From: Chloroflexota bacterium
GTDB lineage: Bacteria > Chloroflexota > Anaerolineae > Anaerolineales > Anaerolineaceae
Length of the DNA: 64,000 nucleotides
Assembly: GCA_029556265.1 (NCBI GenBank)
Contig: JAKQFH010000025.1
Span: 16,283 to 80,282, forward strand
Direction: 5' to 3'
Shown here: positions 17,842 through 26,406 of the stretch, piece after piece
Layout: each line of letters begins with the position of its first letter
How positions within the stretch are numbered: the first letter of the stretch is position 1
Program-made: the position numbers and the translations under genes
The notes under the pieces: generated by a model
What the model saw: the letters and a program-made list of their open reading frames with translations, nothing else
Databases searched by the model: none
What the model was told of the DNA's origin: nothing

Positions 17842-18639
17842 TATCTCCTTTGCGAATTGATTTAATGGACGTGGTTCTAAGCGTGTGTAATCAGTTTGAA
17901 AGGTTTATTAATGCTTAGTGTTCATTCATTATACCCGGTGTGCCAGGTCAAAAAAATGGGCTGTAACAGCTTAATATCTCATAAATGAAATTCGCTTTTT
18001 AAACCACCCGACTCGGAAATTTAATCGGAAAAATTTCACTGCGACAGGAGCGGAGATCCGCGCAATTTCTTGGACCTAACTCAGGTGAAGGCAGCCCGAA
18101 AAAGACTCTGGATTTGGGTTTTCTTTGGTTATCCTGTTGTCCACCAGCTGTCCCCCGCGTGCTCTGGCTCAGGCTGGTAGTTATTTACCGCGACAAAAGC
18201 CAGGCCGTGCTAATCCGTCTGAACGCGATTTCCGAAAACTTTGAGAGACGAGTATAAGCGAATTAAACAAGGCATGTTGCCTAGGCAGGGGTAAGCAGGG
18301 TCGCCTTCCGCGGCATGAAAGAATTGCCGGGGTTCCGCAGCCAGCTTGCCGCTTGAGAATCCATAGACTGGCGTGCCTTCAATAGATTCAAGATTAGCTG
18401 TCGCGTACCCATCCGATTTTTACCGACGGCCGAACCTTGCCGCGCGGCGGGAATTTGCTGGCGATTCAGCGCAAAAGGTTTCTGGAAATAACCACGGCGG
18501 CAGGTATTCAAGGGAATAGGAACTGCAGCCCGCCGCGTTTTGGTTGGTCTCCTCCCCTCCCCTGCTTCGCGCGAATCAGCGCGGAGGGCTCCTATCGGTT
18601 ATATCCGCGCTTGTTTTTCTTGAAGGGTAAGAAAAATAC
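17842..18639. other. Gene-free interval
   Basis: I see no convincing gene in this stretch on either strand. A TATAAT on the minus strand (17928-17933) could serve the lipoprotein gene but lacks a normally spaced -35. The only open frames are short and have no motif or ribosome binding site. Confidence 0.5.
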
Positions 18640-18667
18640 TCAGGCGCTCCGGAAAGGGAGCGCCTGA
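18640..18667 (-). terminator. Terminator downstream of bacterioferritin
   Basis: An 11-bp perfect stem (TCAGGCGCTCC with GGAGCGCCTGA) and a 6-nt loop are followed on the minus strand by GTATTTTTCTT. It lies about 100 nt after the bfr stop. Confidence 0.7.
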
Positions 18668-18764
18668 TTGATGGATTTGTGCAACGTAGACAACGACTGA
18701 TTATTTGGCTACGCGCAACCGCGACTCTGCTGTTTCCTAACAAGGCCGCGGCTTTAGGGGCTAT

Positions 18765-19238
18765 TTAGTCTTCTTTGGTAAGGGTGGACAGATAGAAGGT
18801 CAGCCCCATCTGTTCCATCTTGCTCATTTCGGTCTCGATATAATCGATGTGGTCTTCTTCTTCCACCAGGATGGAATCGAGCAGTTCCTTGGTGCCGTTG
18901 TCGCTGGCATCCACGGCCACTTTAATTGCGGCGTTGTACTTATCGATGGCTTCCTGTTCGGCAGCGTGGTCATTCGCGAAAATCTTGGGGACGTCCGCGC
19001 CAATATGGATTGCCTTTAGGTTGCTTACAATCGGCACGCCTTCCAGGAACAGGATGCGGGCGATGAGCTTTTCGGCATGGCGCATTTCTGTAATGGCACG
19101 TTTTTCAATCGTTTCATGCAGCACAGGGTAACCCCAGTCTTCAGCCATCTCGCCGTGAACCATATACTGGTTGATGGCGGTCAATTCATCCGAGAGTAAA
19201 TCATTTAAAACTTCCAAAACTTTCTTATTACCTTTCAT
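18765..19238 (-). CDS. bfr: Bacterioferritin
   Basis: The 157-residue protein keeps all di-iron ferroxidase ligands at the positions known for bacterioferritin: Glu18, Glu51, His54, Glu94, Glu127 and His130. Met52, the haem axial ligand, is also present. It would assemble into a 24-mer that oxidises and stores iron, with haem at the subunit interface. The start follows AAGGAG. An extended -10 element lies 35-43 nt upstream and a terminator follows. It is probably a single-gene transcript. Confidence 0.96.
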   Translation of the reverse strand: MKGNKKVLEVLNDLLSDELTAINQYMVHGEMAEDWGYPVLHETIEKRAITEMRHAEKLIARILFLEGVPIVSNLKAIHIGADVPKIFANDHAAEQEAIDKYNAAIKVAVDASDNGTKELLDSILVEEEDHIDYIETEMSKMEQMGLTFYLSTLTKED

Positions 19239-19272
19239 GTTCAGCTCCTTAAGTTAAACGTTTGTAGTGCTT

Positions 19273-19281
19273 ATTATAGCA
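19273..19281 (-). promoter_or_regulatory. Extended -10 promoter of bfr
   Basis: On the minus strand TGC directly precedes TATAAT (19273-19278). No -35 of normal spacing is seen, as is usual for extended -10 promoters. The bfr start codon is 35 nt downstream. Confidence 0.55.
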
Positions 19282-19422
19282 TAGGCTGTCTGCAACGAAT
19301 TTATCCCGAGAAGGCAAGGCATTATTCCAGGAAGCGCCTTCCCCGGGGATTCCCAACTTCCAAACCCTCCTTTGCAACCGCAATTTTTCCGGTTGTGTTT
19401 GTGGGTGAAGGCAAACAAGTAA

Positions 19423-19428
19423 TATAAT
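19423..19428 (+). promoter_or_regulatory. -10 element for a probable leaderless aldehyde oxidoreductase mRNA
   Basis: A perfect TATAAT ends 6 nt before the ATG at 19435, and no Shine-Dalgarno is present, so the mRNA would start at the initiation codon. The -35 is weak (TTGTGG at a 19-bp distance at best). Confidence 0.5.
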
Positions 19429-19434
19429 TCTGGC

Positions 19435-22257
19435 ATGGCAAATATCGCATTGCGCGTCAACGGCAGTCCCTATTCCCTCCCCGAAGTTCCCAACGAAACG
19501 CTCGCGTCCCTGTTGCGCGAGCGTTTGCGCCTGACCGGCACCAAAATTGGCTGCGGCGAGGGGCGCTGCGGCATTTGCACGGTGCTGGTGGAAGATCAAC
19601 CGGTTAAGTCTTGCTTGTATCCCGTTAAAAAAGCCGCGGGCAAGTCTGTCCTAACGATTGAGGGGCTGCGCGCGCTCTCCCCCACCCCAGGCAGCCCGCA
19701 TCCATTGCAAGAGGCTTTCCTTGCCTACGGCGCGATACAGTGCGGTTTTTGTACGCCCGCGCAAATAATCAACGCTTACGCTTACCTTTTGAAGCACCCG
19801 GACCCGGATTACGAAGCGTTGAAAGCCGCGCTCAAGGATGTGCTTTGCCGCTGCGGCGCCTACGAGTCAATTCTCCAGGCAGTCCTCACTGCCGCTCAAG
19901 TGATGCGCGGCGGAGGTCCCCTGCCCCTTCCACAAATCAGCCTGACGTCAACCGAAACCCGAGCAATCGGCACCCTGCATCCCAGACCCGACGCGAGTGC
20001 GAAAGCTGACGGTTCTGCTGTTTTTACCGATGACCTGAGCTTCCCCGGCATGCTCTACGCCCGCGTACTGCGCGCGAACACGCCCAGCGCAATACTGCGC
20101 TCGCTGGATATCACCCAGGCTTTGGCGCACCCGGGCGTACGCGCGGTTCTCACAGCCGAAGACCTGCCCGCGGCCCGTCGGCATGGTTTGTTCATCAATG
20201 ACTGGCCGATTTTGGTCGGACAGGGAGAACGCATCCGCACCATGGGGGACGCCCTGGCCTTAATCGCCGCGGAAACCCAGGCAGACGCCGACTCCGCGCT
20301 AAAGCTTATTCGGGTGGAATTGGAGCCCCTGCCAGTGTTTTCCACGCCCCACCAGGCACTCGCTCCTGAGTCAGCCCCGCTGCACGAAAACGGCAACCTG
20401 CTGAAACATATCAAGGTGCGCAAAGGCGATCCCGGGCTGGGTTTTAAGGATGCGGAAATAATCGTTGAGCACAACTTCTACACACCATTTACTGACCATT
20501 TGTTTATGGAACCGGAATGCAGCATTGCCGTTCCCCTTTCAGACGGACGCATGGAAGTGTACGTGGGTTCTCAGATTCCCTATTCTGACCGCAGCCAGGT
20601 TGCAGCCGCCCTGGGCGTTCCGGAAGAGCAGGTGCGCATCCGCGGGCAGCTTACCGGTGGCGGCTTTGGCGGAAAAGAGGATATCGCCGGGCAGATTCAC
20701 GCCGCTCTGCTTGCCCGGGCGGCAGGCAGGCCGGTTAAGCTGCTTTTTAGCCGGCGGGAGAGCCTGCTGGTGCACCCGAAACGGCACGCCACCCAAATCC
20801 GGGTGAAATTGGGCGCGCGCAAAAATGGGGTGTTGGTTGCCGCGGAGACGGAGCTGTATGGAGATACCGGCGCGTATGCTTCGCTTGGCGAGAAAGTGAT
20901 GACGCGCGCGACAACACATTCCACCGGGCCGTATGTCATTCCACACGTGAAAGCCGACTGTTTCGCTGTCTACACGAACAACCCGCCAGCCGGGGCGTTT
21001 CGCGGTTTTGGTGTTTTGCAGTCCGCCTTCGCGGTAGAAAGCACAATGGACATCCTCGCGCATGCGCTGGGAATGGACCCACTGGAGCTGCGTAAGATTA
21101 ACGCTTTGCATGAAGGCAGCCTGACCAATACCAATCAGCTGCTGGAAAACAGTGTTGGTTTACCAGATTGTCTTGAAGCGGTTGAACAAACCTTGCGTCA
21201 AGTGGCTGGTACAGAGCCATTTGCGCCCAAATCTCACACCCGCGCCGGAAAACAGTACTTGCGCTGCTGGGGGGTGGCGGCAGCTTACAAAAATACAGGT
21301 TTGGGAAGCGGCGCGGACGATGTCGGGGCTGCTGACGTTGAATTGCAATTGAACGGCAGGCTGCAGGTGCGCACTGCCGCGGCGGAAATCGGGCAGGGTT
21401 TGGTTACCACCCTGCAGCTCATCGCGGCGGAGGTGTTCGCGCGAGACCCTGAAGACGTGGATGTGTTGGTTATGGATACCGACCTCACGCCCGACAGCGG
21501 CCCAACAACGGCATCACGCCAGACGTTTGTGACTGGCGGGGCGGCTTTGCTTGCCGCTAAAGAGCTCAGGCAGCACATTCTGACGTACCTGGCTGTGCTC
21601 TGGAATGTGGAACCAGGGGTGATTTCCTTTAATGCTGAAGGCGCCCGTTCTGAGCTGCCTGAAATGACAGCCGCGGCTTACACGCATAGAATGCGCTGGG
21701 ACGAAATCGCCGCGCTCATGGAGGCGAGCCCAGCCGGCCGGTCTATCCGCCGCGCGTATCACGCGCCGGAGACCAGCCCGCTCGGCGAAAGTGGGCCGAT
21801 TCACTTTGCTTATTCATTCAGCGCGCAAGCGGTCGAGATTGAGGTGGAACTGGAGAGCGGCAGGGTACGGGTGCTACGGGTAATATCCGCCAATGACGCC
21901 GGGCGCGTGCTGAATCCCCTGGGCTTTCAGGGGCAGGTAGAAGGCGGGGTAATCATGGGTTTAGGGCACGCTTTGATGGAAGAATTCCGCGTGACCGGAG
22001 GCGTCATTGAATCCGATCGGATGGCACGCTGCCCAATCCCGCGCATGTCAGACAGCCCGCAGGTAATTTCCATCCCCGTAGAACATCCTACGGCCGAGGG
22101 TCCCTTCGGCGCCAAGGGCGTCGGCGAAATTGTTTGCATCCCGACCCCGCCCGCGATCGCAAACGCGCTGTACAACGCGATTGGGCTGCGGGTGTTCCGC
22201 CTGCCCATTCGACCGGAGGAAGTACTCGCTTTCCTGCAAGAGCACCCGCGAATTTAG
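19435..22257 (+). CDS. Molybdenum aldehyde oxidoreductase, single chain, Mop type
   Basis: The 940-residue protein fuses two [2Fe-2S] domains to the molybdopterin domains, as in the xanthine oxidase family. The plant-type cluster uses Cys40, Cys45, Cys48 and Cys60; the second uses Cys103, Cys106, Cys138 and Cys140. The molybdenum half has GGGFGGKE (about residue 407), GAFRGFG, AEIGQG and the catalytic-base motif GAKGVGEI near residue 890. There is no FAD domain and no separate FAD subunit gene nearby. This matches the Desulfovibrio aldehyde oxidoreductase architecture more than CO or xanthine dehydrogenases. The electron acceptor is unknown. It has no signal peptide and should be cytoplasmic. 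Confidence 0.9.
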   Translation: MANIALRVNGSPYSLPEVPNETLASLLRERLRLTGTKIGCGEGRCGICTVLVEDQPVKSCLYPVKKAAGKSVLTIEGLRALSPTPGSPHPLQEAFLAYGAIQCGFCTPAQIINAYAYLLKHPDPDYEALKAALKDVLCRCGAYESILQAVLTAAQVMRGGGPLPLPQISLTSTETRAIGTLHPRPDASAKADGSAVFTDDLSFPGMLYARVLRANTPSAILRSLDITQALAHPGVRAVLTAEDLPAARRHGLFINDWPILVGQGERIRTMGDALALIAAETQADADSALKLIRVELEPLPVFSTPHQALAPESAPLHENGNLLKHIKVRKGDPGLGFKDAEIIVEHNFYTPFTDHLFMEPECSIAVPLSDGRMEVYVGSQIPYSDRSQVAAALGVPEEQVRIRGQLTGGGFGGKEDIAGQIHAALLARAAGRPVKLLFSRRESLLVHPKRHATQIRVKLGARKNGVLVAAETELYGDTGAYASLGEKVMTRATTHSTGPYVIPHVKADCFAVYTNNPPAGAFRGFGVLQSAFAVESTMDILAHALGMDPLELRKINALHEGSLTNTNQLLENSVGLPDCLEAVEQTLRQVAGTEPFAPKSHTRAGKQYLRCWGVAAAYKNTGLGSGADDVGAADVELQLNGRLQVRTAAAEIGQGLVTTLQLIAAEVFARDPEDVDVLVMDTDLTPDSGPTTASRQTFVTGGAALLAAKELRQHILTYLAVLWNVEPGVISFNAEGARSELPEMTAAAYTHRMRWDEIAALMEASPAGRSIRRAYHAPETSPLGESGPIHFAYSFSAQAVEIEVELESGRVRVLRVISANDAGRVLNPLGFQGQVEGGVIMGLGHALMEEFRVTGGVIESDRMARCPIPRMSDSPQVISIPVEHPTAEGPFGAKGVGEIVCIPTPPAIANALYNAIGLRVFRLPIRPEEVLAFLQEHPRI

Positions 22258-22259
22258 CA

Positions 22260-23000
22260 TTATCCGTCCACTTTTTTCTTCCACTCAGCTTTCCATTCGG
22301 CATCGCGCCGGTGGGTGCCGTCGCAAAGCGGTTTATTGCTGGAATTCCCGCAGCAGCACAAAGTCACCCGGTTGCGCGCGACAAATGGGAGGCCGTCTGA
22401 ACGTTTGATGGCTAAATACCCTGTAACCCATAAGGGACCCCGGATTCGGCCTTGAGAAGTGACTTCAAAAGTCTCGGCAATTTCTTGCGGTAAGTCTGGT
22501 TCCACATCCGGTTCATCCGGGTCCAGCTGATAGGTCAGCGCGCCGGAAGGACAGCGTTCTATCATCGCAATAGCGAGAGAGCGCTTCAGCGTATCCTCAG
22601 ATTCCGCCGTCAGCTGCACAATTCCGATGTCGCGCAGATTACAAAAACCCGAATTCATGCAGAGATCCCGTGATAGATGAACGATTATCTGTTTGCCGCC
22701 GGGGAGTAACATAAAATCATCCGCGGTGCCATCGGTAACGGCTGTCTCTTTGCCATCAAAGGGTTTGAAGAGGTGGGTTTTATCGCAGAAAGGCATGTGT
22801 TTCGAGTTCCCACAGCGGCAGAGAGAATAGCGCTCACCTGGCAGCTGCAGCCGTTCGAGCAGCTGCCAACTCAGGGGTTCCCCATATTCTGAGACGATTT
22901 GAATCTTGCGAACGAGAGGAACCGCACCCTCAACGATATACGGACCCTTTTTCATAATAGAAATCCGCACGGGGTCTTTTTTGGCTGTTTCCTGGTCCAT
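22260..23000 (-). CDS. CDGSH-type iron-sulfur protein with two CDGSH sites and a ferredoxin-like segment
   Basis: The start at 23000 is supported by AAGGA seven bases upstream. The 246-residue protein has a first CDGSH site, CRCGNSKHMPFCDKTH (about 83-98). A middle segment carries cysteines in CMNSGFC and RCPSGAL, as in the DUF1271/Fer4_19 mono-cluster domain. A second CDGSH site follows, CCCGNSSNKPLCDGTH (about 220-235). CDGSH centres are [2Fe-2S] clusters with three Cys and one His ligand. The protein probably carries three clusters and takes part in electron or cluster transfer. It converges with the aldehyde oxidoreductase gene (2-nt gap), but no functional link is proven. Confidence 0.87.
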   Translation of the reverse strand: MDQETAKKDPVRISIMKKGPYIVEGAVPLVRKIQIVSEYGEPLSWQLLERLQLPGERYSLCRCGNSKHMPFCDKTHLFKPFDGKETAVTDGTADDFMLLPGGKQIIVHLSRDLCMNSGFCNLRDIGIVQLTAESEDTLKRSLAIAMIERCPSGALTYQLDPDEPDVEPDLPQEIAETFEVTSQGRIRGPLWVTGYLAIKRSDGLPFVARNRVTLCCCGNSSNKPLCDGTHRRDAEWKAEWKKKVDG

Positions 23001-23119
23001 TAGTCCATCCTTTGTTTCCGGATATTCGGATAAATAATCATCTCCATTCTGAGAGTGCCTGCTTAATAATAGCAAGACTCCTGATTTTTAGAGTGTATAG
23101 TCTTTGTATAGCCATTGCC

Positions 23120-23149
23120 TTGACAATAATAACTTGTGGAAGCTAAAAT
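23120..23149 (+). promoter_or_regulatory. Promoter of the small membrane-protein gene
   Basis: TTGACA (23120-23125) and TAAAAT (23144-23149) with an 18-bp spacer lie 44 nt before the GTG start at 23194. Confidence 0.65.
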
Positions 23150-23193
23150 GTAAGCGGCATTAACAATGATCAATATTTAAATAGGAGCTTATC

Positions 23194-23364
23194 GTGAGAC
23201 TCAATCAACCCAAAGTGTTTACCTTTATCGTTTCTGTCGTGCTCGTCCTGATTGGCGTCATTGCTAAATTGGGAGTCATCGCCGCGCTGGCAAATTTCGC
23301 CTTCTGGTTTGTCTTGGTTGGCTTTATCCTGCTGGCTTTAGCTGTCCTCCTGAAGAATCTTTAA
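23194..23364 (+). CDS. Small two-span membrane protein, 56 residues
   Basis: A GTG start preceded by AGGAG (7-nt spacing) opens a 56-codon frame. A basic N-terminus (VRLNQPK) is followed by two hydrophobic segments (about 9-28 and 33-53) and a C-terminal KNL. Promoter, ribosome binding site and terminator are all present around it, so it is an independent gene despite its size. I do not recognise the family. It resembles the small integral membrane proteins of unknown function common in Gram-positive-like envelopes. Confidence 0.75.
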   Translation: MRLNQPKVFTFIVSVVLVLIGVIAKLGVIAALANFAFWFVLVGFILLALAVLLKNL

Positions 23365-23379
23365 TCAACCGGTTTTGAG

Positions 23380-23409
23380 AATAATGGCTGCCTTGAGGCA
23401 GCCATTATT
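23380..23409. terminator. Bidirectional terminator between convergent genes
   Basis: A 13-bp perfect stem (AATAATGGCTGCC with GGCAGCCATTATT) and a TTGA loop lie between the small membrane-protein gene and the GH25 gene. T-rich sequence flanks it on both strands. Confidence 0.8.
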
Positions 23410-23424
23410 GTTTAATCCAGCCCT

Positions 23425-24561
23425 TCAGAGTTTTCGCGTATATTGCGCGGCGCCGGAACACCATACCTGGTTTTCCGGATCAATCCGATACCAGTTGTTC
23501 GTCACCTCGTAGACAGAAATCTGTTCACCTTTCCGCAGGTAGCCCGTAATGGCATAACTCGCGCTGGGTCCGCGCCGCTTATAAAGCGCCGTCACAATCA
23601 CCTCTGCTTTGAACAGCGGTTGTTTCACCGGGTCGGGTTGACCTGGATCCAAGGGGCGCATGTAGCGCGCGTTTCCGGAACACCAAACGGAAGCCTGTGG
23701 ATCAATCCGATACCAATCTTCCTTAACCTCATAAACATCCACTTCTTCTCCCAGATTCAGCGAACCGACGACACTATATCGCGTGCCTGGACCTTCGCGC
23801 TTATAAAGCGCCGAGACTACGCAGCGGGCGCGGAATAGCACCTTGCCTGGTTCTGGTTGGGGTGGATTGGGCGTCCCATTGACCGGATAATTAAAGTAAC
23901 GCAAGACATCCGCCTTGCCGCCGTTCCAGCGGTCAAAATCCATATAGCGGCTGGCAGAGCCGATAGCTTTGTTTTTGTCGCCGGTCTGTTGAATCAGGTA
24001 AGTGTCGACCCCTCTGGGTAAAGCGGGGGGCCCGGGGTGTTCCGGGGTGAAGCTGGGGTAAGGAAAAGGCTTTCGATAAGTTGCCAGCCACCAATCCAGG
24101 CGCGGCAGCTGTTCAATTTTGAGATAAGTGTCCACCCAGGACGCGCGCGAATAGCAAATCGGATACAAGCCGGTGCGCGCTTTGCAGATATCCAGGCATT
24201 TTTGGGTGGTTGAGGTAATGCGTTCGCGGGTATTGATTCCCGCCACTTCCAGGTCGAGAACCAGGCGGTCGTGAGTCCAATTTGCTTTGCCTTCAACAAT
24301 CTTAAAGAGGGCGTCCATCTGGGATATCGCGCTTTCGCCGAAGTAGACAACCAGGTATGCCATGCGGCACACCTGAATGCGCGCCATTTCGCTCCAATAA
24401 TAATCAAACTGGGGATCCTTATACCCCCAACACACCCCAGCCCGCGCGGCAATAAAGACCACCTCTTCGTTGTGAGCTTTCAAGGCATTAAAGTCCTGCC
24501 GTTTGGTACCATCCTGGCTGGTTTGATATTTACTGATGTCTACACCAAATGCTCTGGTCAT
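23425..24561 (-). CDS. GH25 lysozyme-like protein with two SH3-type repeats
   Basis: The ATG at 24561 follows GGAGG. Residues 1-220 form a GH25 (Chalaropsis-type lysozyme) domain: FGVDISKYQ at the start with the catalytic-type Asp, LVLDLEV in the middle, and YMDFDRWNG at the end. Two similar C-terminal repeats of about 65 residues follow (each with ALYKR-GP-Y, a hydrophobic core, then WYRIDP and VWCSG). They look like bacterial SH3 domains that bind the cell wall. No signal peptide is present, so export would need lysis, a holin or an unusual route. GH25 enzymes cleave peptidoglycan between MurNAc and GlcNAc. An origin from a phage endolysin is possible. Confidence 0.85.
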   Translation of the reverse strand: MTRAFGVDISKYQTSQDGTKRQDFNALKAHNEEVVFIAARAGVCWGYKDPQFDYYWSEMARIQVCRMAYLVVYFGESAISQMDALFKIVEGKANWTHDRLVLDLEVAGINTRERITSTTQKCLDICKARTGLYPICYSRASWVDTYLKIEQLPRLDWWLATYRKPFPYPSFTPEHPGPPALPRGVDTYLIQQTGDKNKAIGSASRYMDFDRWNGGKADVLRYFNYPVNGTPNPPQPEPGKVLFRARCVVSALYKREGPGTRYSVVGSLNLGEEVDVYEVKEDWYRIDPQASVWCSGNARYMRPLDPGQPDPVKQPLFKAEVIVTALYKRRGPSASYAITGYLRKGEQISVYEVTNNWYRIDPENQVWCSGAAQYTRKL

Positions 24562-24787
24562 CGCGTCCTCCGGGGCGACCGGCACGCTTACATGGGATTG
24601 CTGGCGCCTGAATGCACGCCCAGCGAGCGGCGGGTCGTATTATCCTTAGAGTTGCAATAACAATGCCAGCACTGGAAGCTCATGTTTCCGCGGCTGGAGC
24701 TGGCATTTAGATACCTGGTAGGTTTTCACGACCTCCCTAGGCAGAATCAGGGAGTATCAAGGTCTCGCGAATAGGGGTCTTGCCCGC

Positions 24788-24913
24788 TTAACGCAGAAGT
24801 AAATACAAGGCGGCAAGCGAAAGGAACAGCGCAAGCTGAAGAACGATTATCCAATTCAGTTTCCGGTTGAGAATCTTACTGGGAATATGTTCGTGGTCGG
24901 ATTGCTTTGGCAT
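24788..24913 (-). CDS. Single-span mini membrane protein, 41 residues
   Basis: The frame begins MPKQSDHEHIPSKIL and continues with a hydrophobic segment (about 19-40) ending in LLLR. An AAAGG lies seven bases before the ATG. It is short and unrecognised, but start signal and hydrophobic pattern are better than expected by chance. The rest of 24562-25029 holds no other gene; a weak inverted repeat (AATGCCAGC arms) lies near 24662-24706. Confidence 0.5.
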   Translation of the reverse strand: MPKQSDHEHIPSKILNRKLNWIIVLQLALFLSLAALYLLLR

Positions 24914-25029
24914 TCAATTACCTTTCTTCAATGCGGCGGATTAATCAGGGGGTTAGTTCGCACATTAAGAGTTCTTTATCCCACCGGGCAAACAAGCGGC
25001 ATCCTGCTCGCGGTCTCCGCCTCAAAAAT

Positions 25030-25057
25030 GACAGACCTCCCCAAAGGGAGGTCTGTC
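25030..25057 (-). terminator. Terminator of the cytochrome-reductase operon
   Basis: A 12-bp perfect stem (GACAGACCTCCC with GGGAGGTCTGTC) with a 4-nt loop is followed on the minus strand by ATTTTTGAGG. It lies 15 nt after the stop of the flavocytochrome gene. Confidence 0.88.
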
Positions 25058-25072
25058 TCTTACGTTTAGGTT

Positions 25073-26365
25073 TTATGCCATCTCGTACTTTTCAGTTGCG
25101 ATTTGGGCATGGTCCACACCCATAGCTGCAAGGTGTTTATTCATCGCGTTCATCATAGGCATCGGACCGCACATAAAATAGAACAGTTCTTTGTAATTTT
25201 CCGGCAGGGTGCTGAGCAGCAGGTCTTTTGTGATGTAGCCCTTGTATTTACAGGCTTCAGGGCTTATCGGCTTCTCAAGCACTTTGACCACAGTCAGGTT
25301 CATGCGCGCTTTCAGCGCATCGAATTCTTGATCGAAAGCAGCGGTCTCCTCATTCAAGTCGCCGTAAAACACATACACAGGACGTTTATCACCGGTATCC
25401 GCGATGGTATTGACCATACTCATCACCGGCGCGATACCAATCCCGCCGCCCATCAGAACCAGCCCCTTTTGCATACGCTCGTTCTTCAAATCAAATGTGC
25501 CGTGGGGACCATCAATAAAGAACCGATCGCCAGGTTTCAGGTTCGGAATTGTATTGGTGAAGTCACCAGCTTTCTTGATTGAGAAGCGTACTTCGTCCCA
25601 TTCCGTACTTCCGGAGTAAGAGAAGGGGTTTCTGCTGATTACAAAGGGCGAAGGTCCTTTGCTAATCCAGGCAACCTGACCCGCCTTGAAAGCAGGGCGT
25701 TTGAAGCCTTCCGGTTTCAAATAGACAGAGTAGGTGTCTTTGCCTTCTTCCACAACCTTGCTCACAGCATACGGATGTTTTCCAAGAATCAACGGACGAA
25801 TCAACCGCATGTACAACATAAGGCCGCCCCAGATAACGATCAACAGAATCCAGGCCGCAGCCATCGCGGGATCGCGCATATAGTAATTCCGCTTGAACAT
25901 GTGCTGCAAACCGAAAACCATGATCAATAGGGTGAGAAGATCATGCATCAGCAGCCAGGTAGTGTAACTGATTTTCAGCTGTTTACGGTAGATAGATGTA
26001 ATCGCGATCAGAACCAAACCCGCCAAACCAATCCACCCGCCAATGATGAGGAAGCCTGAATAATATACGCTGCTGGTAAGCAACAGGATAAGTGGGTGCA
26101 GGGCAACCAGTAAGACCGAGGAAGCCGAGACAACATGGTGAATTTTGTACATCTTGTCCAATTCCACCACATCCGACAGCCAGGGGATTCTGGCAATGGG
26201 GAGAAATTGCATCCCCGCGATTGCCATCCCAAAGAATGCCAGCCCAACAGAGATATCCCGGATGGGCAGCGCCCAATTGGCTTTGACCAGCATGATTGCC
26301 AGGGGGGTCAGTGCGAGCGCAGCTGAAAGCGCCACAAATAATAGTAGTTTGGTTTTTAGGCTCAT
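25073..26365 (-). CDS. Ferric-reductase-like flavocytochrome b (haem b membrane domain with FAD/NAD domain)
   Basis: The 430-residue protein has six membrane spans in residues 1-195 with histidines placed as haem b ligands (HHVVSAS, ALHPL, LLMHDLL, GLQHM). A ferredoxin-reductase-type module follows: FAD site ISRNPFSYSG (about 245-255) and FIDGPHGTF, NAD(P) site MGGGIGIAPVMS (about 305-316), and CGPMPMM near the C-terminus. It would move electrons from NAD(P)H across the membrane to an outside acceptor. The multihaem lipoprotein cytochrome immediately upstream is the obvious partner. The gene starts 41 nt after the cytochrome stop and the two probably share the promoter at 27601-27628. Confidence 0.88.
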   Translation of the reverse strand: MSLKTKLLLFVALSAALALTPLAIMLVKANWALPIRDISVGLAFFGMAIAGMQFLPIARIPWLSDVVELDKMYKIHHVVSASSVLLVALHPLILLLTSSVYYSGFLIIGGWIGLAGLVLIAITSIYRKQLKISYTTWLLMHDLLTLLIMVFGLQHMFKRNYYMRDPAMAAAWILLIVIWGGLMLYMRLIRPLILGKHPYAVSKVVEEGKDTYSVYLKPEGFKRPAFKAGQVAWISKGPSPFVISRNPFSYSGSTEWDEVRFSIKKAGDFTNTIPNLKPGDRFFIDGPHGTFDLKNERMQKGLVLMGGGIGIAPVMSMVNTIADTGDKRPVYVFYGDLNEETAAFDQEFDALKARMNLTVVKVLEKPISPEACKYKGYITKDLLLSTLPENYKELFYFMCGPMPMMNAMNKHLAAMGVDHAQIATEKYEMA

Positions 26366-26406
26366 GGTTGACGCGTCTCGATTTTTATAAGCGTTTCCGC
26401 GCCTGA

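Noticed and set aside
18070..18180. Short tryptophan-rich frame resembling an IS1-type transposase piece
   Set aside because: No motif could be aligned with confidence and stops follow immediately.
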